DNA of 6,387 nucleotides from Nitrospira sp. Its GTDB lineage: Bacteria; Nitrospirota; Nitrospiria; Nitrospirales; Nitrospiraceae. The notes beneath the pieces were generated by a model. The model made no database searches. It saw only the letters and a list, made by a program, of their open reading frames with translations, and was not told the DNA's origin. Location: contig SWDL01000477.1 of the NCBI GenBank assembly GCA_005116795.1, positions 1 to 6,387 of the forward strand. Direction: 5' to 3'. The position numbers and the translations under genes are program-made. Positions 4,296 through 6,387 of this stretch are shown one piece after another. How positions within the stretch are numbered: the first letter of the stretch is position 1; each line of letters starts with the position of its first letter.

Positions 4296-4805
4296 ATGAC
4301 CGCCCACGTCGAGCATAAATCCCACGCCCCAACGCGCGTCGGCTGCGCCGTCATGACGTGCAGCGACACCCGCACGCCGGAGACCGATACCAGCGGCCAG
4401 ACCATCATACGCCTGCTGAAGGACGCCGGGCACGCCGTGGTGTCCTATCAGCTCGTCAAAGACGAGCCCAAGAAGATCAAGGCGGCCGTCAAGAAGGCCG
4501 TGAAGAACACACGGGTGCAAGCCGTCATCATCAACGGCGGAACCGGCATTGCGACACGGGATTCGACGTTCGAGGCGGTGGACGGAATGCTGGAGAAGCG
4601 GCTGGACGGCTTTGGAGAGGTGTTCCGTTACTTGACCTACCAGGAGATCGGCTCGCCCGCCATCATGACGCGGGCCACGGCGGGCACCTACAAGGGACGG
4701 ATCCTGTTCTCAACCCCGGGCTCTGAAAATGCCGTCCGCCTCGCCATGGACAAACTCATCCTCCCTGAACTTGGGCACATCATCCGGGAACTCACGAAAG
4801 ATTGA
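4296..4805 (+). CDS. moaB: Molybdenum cofactor biosynthesis protein MoaB
   Basis: A 169-residue cytoplasmic protein, the same size as E. coli MoaB. The MoaB/MogA molybdopterin-binding fold is clear: VMTCSDTRTPETDTSG at 19-34, LVKDEP at 53-58, INGGTGIATRDSTFEAV at 79-95 (GGTG loop plus Arg-Asp), and the closing FSTPGSENAVRLAM at 138-151. Members of this fold activate molybdopterin by adenylylation before molybdenum insertion by MoeA. E. coli MoaB itself lacks a proven need, but in many bacteria without MogA the MoaB protein does the MogA job. The start is the first ATG fitting the family length; the ribosome site is weak (a distant AGG), which fits translation coupled to the ferredoxin gene 25 bp upstream. 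The MoaB/MogA distinction rests on length and overall resemblance. Confidence 0.91.
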   Translation: MTAHVEHKSHAPTRVGCAVMTCSDTRTPETDTSGQTIIRLLKDAGHAVVSYQLVKDEPKKIKAAVKKAVKNTRVQAVIINGGTGIATRDSTFEAVDGMLEKRLDGFGEVFRYLTYQEIGSPAIMTRATAGTYKGRILFSTPGSENAVRLAMDKLILPELGHIIRELTKD

Positions 4806-4912
4806 GGCTGAGGGGTGCGTGCGAGACGAAGGGACAAGCGAGAACGGCGGGACTTGATTTGCGCCCGTCCCGCGGGTCGCGCCTTTCGCGCATGTCTCGC
4901 GACATCTCAATC
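4800..4912. repeat. Convergent-gap palindromic element B (terminator/REP-like)
   Basis: Nested inverted repeats span the gap between moaB and the CBS gene: GATTGAG (4800-4806) with CTCAATC (4906-4912), which include both stop codons; GCGAGAC (4821-4827) with GTCTCGC (4894-4900); and GCGGGAC (4847-4853) with GTCCCGC (4867-4873), loop 13. A small perfect hairpin ATGTC-TCGC-GACAT (4892-4905) competes with the second pair. GACAAGCGAGA (4833-4843) is the exact reverse complement of a word in element A. It is likely a transcript-end structure for both genes; no T-tract is seen. Confidence 0.58.
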
Positions 4913-5302
4913 CTGCATAATCTTCGGCTCGGACATCTGCTGAAACGCGACAAGCAAGTCCCGCACAGAAATCAATCCCACCAATTGTCCGCCATAGGTC
5001 ACGCCTAAGTGGCGAATCCCCTTATCGGCCATCATATCCTGCGCATCGTGCAGACTGCGCGTGGACTCGATCGTCAGGAGCGGCTTGCTCATGATGCGTT
5101 CGACCGTGACCTTTGTGAGATTGGCGCCCTTGGCGACCACTTTCCGGATGATATCCCGCTCGGTCACGATCCCGATCACCTTCTTCTGCTTCTCGACCAA
5201 CAGCGAGCCGACCTTCTGCGTCGTCATGCGCTTGGCCGCCTCTTTGGCTGTCGCCCCTTGATCGATCGTCTTGAACTTCCTCTGCATGATCTGCGTCAGC
5301 AT
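4907..5302 (-). CDS. CBS-domain pair protein
   Basis: A 131-residue cytoplasmic protein made of nothing but two CBS domains (a Bateman module). CBS 1 covers about 3-56 and ends in GIVTERDIIRKV (44-55). CBS 2 covers about 69-120 and ends in GLISVRDLLVAF (109-120). Such modules bind adenosine nucleotides (AMP, ATP, SAM) in the cleft between the domains and act as energy or ligand sensors. The T-E-R-D and S-V-R-D turns carry the Asp that usually contacts ribose. With no catalytic domain attached, the target protein cannot be told from sequence. The ATG at 5302 follows AGGAAGGA at about 10 bases. It lies 50 bp downstream of the dehydrogenase gene on the same strand, so read-through is possible, but an AT-rich block in the gap may give it its own promoter. 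Confidence 0.9.
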   Translation of the reverse strand: MLTQIMQRKFKTIDQGATAKEAAKRMTTQKVGSLLVEKQKKVIGIVTERDIIRKVVAKGANLTKVTVERIMSKPLLTIESTRSLHDAQDMMADKGIRHLGVTYGGQLVGLISVRDLLVAFQQMSEPKIMQD

Positions 5303-5321
5303 AGCGATAATATCCTTCCTC

Positions 5322-5335
5322 TATCTTATATCTTA
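5322..5335 (-). promoter_or_regulatory. AT-rich tandem 7-bp repeat, possible -10 region of the CBS gene
   Basis: TATCTTA occurs twice head to tail (5322-5328 and 5329-5335), the most AT-rich spot of the window. Read on the minus strand it offers overlapping TAAGAT/TATAAG -10-like hexamers about 20-30 bases before the CBS ATG. No good -35 is found at 16-18 bases. Weak evidence for a separate promoter. Confidence 0.3.
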
Positions 5336-5352
5336 GATGAGCCTGTGCGTCC

Positions 5353-6384
5353 TTAGTCGACTGCCAGGACTAATTTACCAAAAAACTTCCGCGCCAGCAT
5401 CAGTTCTTGCGCCGCCCGGGCGTCTCTGAGCGGAAACACCCGATCGACGACGGGCTTCAGCTTGCCCTGCCCGATCAGCTTCGCCGCCTCCAGCAGCTCC
5501 GCTCTCGTCCCCATATAGGACCCTTTGATCGTCAATTGCCGCGAGAACAGCGCCCGTAATGACAGCGTGACCTCCGCCCCGGTGGTCGCCCCGCAGGTAA
5601 TCAACCGCCCCCCCTTCGCCAGCGAGCTGAAACACTGGTCCCACACTTGGGGGCCAATGTGTTCGATCACCACATCCACGCCGGCCCCCTTCGTGAGCCC
5701 CATGACGGATTTCACCACGTCCTGGGTCGAATGATTCAGCACCTCATCCGCCCCAAGCGCCCCGGCCTTGGGAATTTTCTCATCGCTGCCGACGGTCGTG
5801 ATCACCCGCGCGCCCACCAGCTTGGCCATCTGAACGGCCATACTGCCGACCCCGCTCCCCGCCCCCATGATCAAGACGGACTCTCCCGAACGCAGTTGCG
5901 CGAGCGTGACCAGCATATGCCGGGCCGTCACGGAGACGAGTGGAAAGGCCGCGCCCTGCTCAAAGGGAATGTGGTCAGGCAGCGGAATCGCATTCATGGC
6001 GGGCACGGTCACGTATTCGGCGTAGCCCCCCTTCGTCAGCGCGCCGACGAGGGTGTAGGACTTACAGAAATTATCCCGTCCAGCCAGGCAGGCCTCACAA
6101 TGCCAGCAACTGATCCCCGGCGAGACAAACACGTTGGTCCCGACGGTCACATCCTGGACCTGGCTCCCCACCTGCTCCACCACGCCGGCCACGTCGCTAC
6201 CGGAGATATGCGGGAGTGGCAGAGGGTAGGCCGGGTTGCCCTGTCGGATCCAGATGTCCAGATGGTTCAAGGCGCAGGCTTTGACCCGGACCAGCACCTC
6301 ATGCGGGGCCGGCGTCGGCGTCTCCACATCCGCATACTCCAGGACCGACGGACCACCATGCTGACGAAAGATCACAGCCTTCAT
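5353..6384 (-). CDS. Medium-chain dehydrogenase/reductase (Zn_ADH_like / quinone-oxidoreductase-like)
   Basis: A full-length 343-residue cytoplasmic oxidoreductase. The GroES-like domain opens with MKAVIFRQHGGPSVLEY, and the nucleotide fold carries GAGSGVG at 174-180. The structural-zinc lobe is intact: Cys93, Cys96, Cys99 and Cys107 (CWHCEACLAGRDNFC). The catalytic-zinc ligands of classical alcohol dehydrogenases are missing: Asn40 stands where the first Cys should be (CALNHLD) and Ser63 replaces the ligand His (HISGSDVAG). This combination is known in the Zn_ADH_like1 group of the MDR family. The cofactor is NAD(P)H; the substrate is not predictable and may be a quinone, enone or aldehyde. 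The ATG at 6384 matches the family start, but only three bases precede it, so its ribosome site and promoter are outside the window. The CBS gene follows 50 bp downstream. Confidence 0.9.
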   Translation of the reverse strand: MKAVIFRQHGGPSVLEYADVETPTPAPHEVLVRVKACALNHLDIWIRQGNPAYPLPLPHISGSDVAGVVEQVGSQVQDVTVGTNVFVSPGISCWHCEACLAGRDNFCKSYTLVGALTKGGYAEYVTVPAMNAIPLPDHIPFEQGAAFPLVSVTARHMLVTLAQLRSGESVLIMGAGSGVGSMAVQMAKLVGARVITTVGSDEKIPKAGALGADEVLNHSTQDVVKSVMGLTKGAGVDVVIEHIGPQVWDQCFSSLAKGGRLITCGATTGAEVTLSLRALFSRQLTIKGSYMGTRAELLEAAKLIGQGKLKPVVDRVFPLRDARAAQELMLARKFFGKLVLAVD

Positions 6385-6387
6385 AGA

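Overview
The window reads as a gene-dense, high-GC stretch of chromosomal core genome from a Gram-negative bacterium. The best guess is a Nitrospira-type nitrite oxidiser (Nitrospirota). That guess rests on general resemblance of the proteins (siroheme synthase domain beside an MTH1187-type protein, a free-standing CcmI-like domain, a thioredoxin-like [2Fe-2S] ferredoxin beside MoaB). No single marker gene proves it. I see no phage, transposase, tRNA, rRNA or CRISPR.

Layout, left to right. (1) A leftward block: the start of a lipoprotein gene cut by the left edge (1-115), a thiamine-binding (MTH1187/DUF77) protein (313-621) and a precorrin-2 dehydrogenase of siroheme synthesis (635-1333). The last two are 13 bp apart and probably one operon. 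(2) A rightward membrane-anchored protein carrying only the C-terminal domain of CcmI/CycH (1523-1975). It collides tail to tail with a leftward HNH endonuclease (1972-2517), and both stop codons are read from one CTAG. (3) A rightward small Rieske ferredoxin (2736-3044) facing a leftward single-pass membrane protein of unknown function (3145-3663). (4) A rightward pair, [2Fe-2S] ferredoxin (3941-4270) and MoaB (4296-4805), facing a leftward CBS-domain protein (4907-5302), which lies downstream of a leftward medium-chain dehydrogenase (5353-6384).

The genes form small divergent and convergent units. Three divergent gaps (1334-1522, 2518-2735, 3664-3940) hold the recognisable promoter-like sequences and palindromes. 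Two of the three convergent gaps (about 3041-3136 and 4800-4912) hold GC-rich nested inverted repeats that share an exact 11-bp word in opposite orientation. They look like two copies of a degenerate REP/terminator-like intergenic element. The third convergent junction has no gap at all.

Functionally the genes lean towards redox and cofactor work: siroheme, molybdenum cofactor, two small iron-sulfur proteins, a cytochrome-c-maturation-like domain and an NAD(P)H-dependent dehydrogenase. I find no clear new multi-gene system. The most notable items are the paired intergenic elements, the divergent operator-like palindromes, the orphan CcmI-type domain and the ferredoxin-MoaB pairing.
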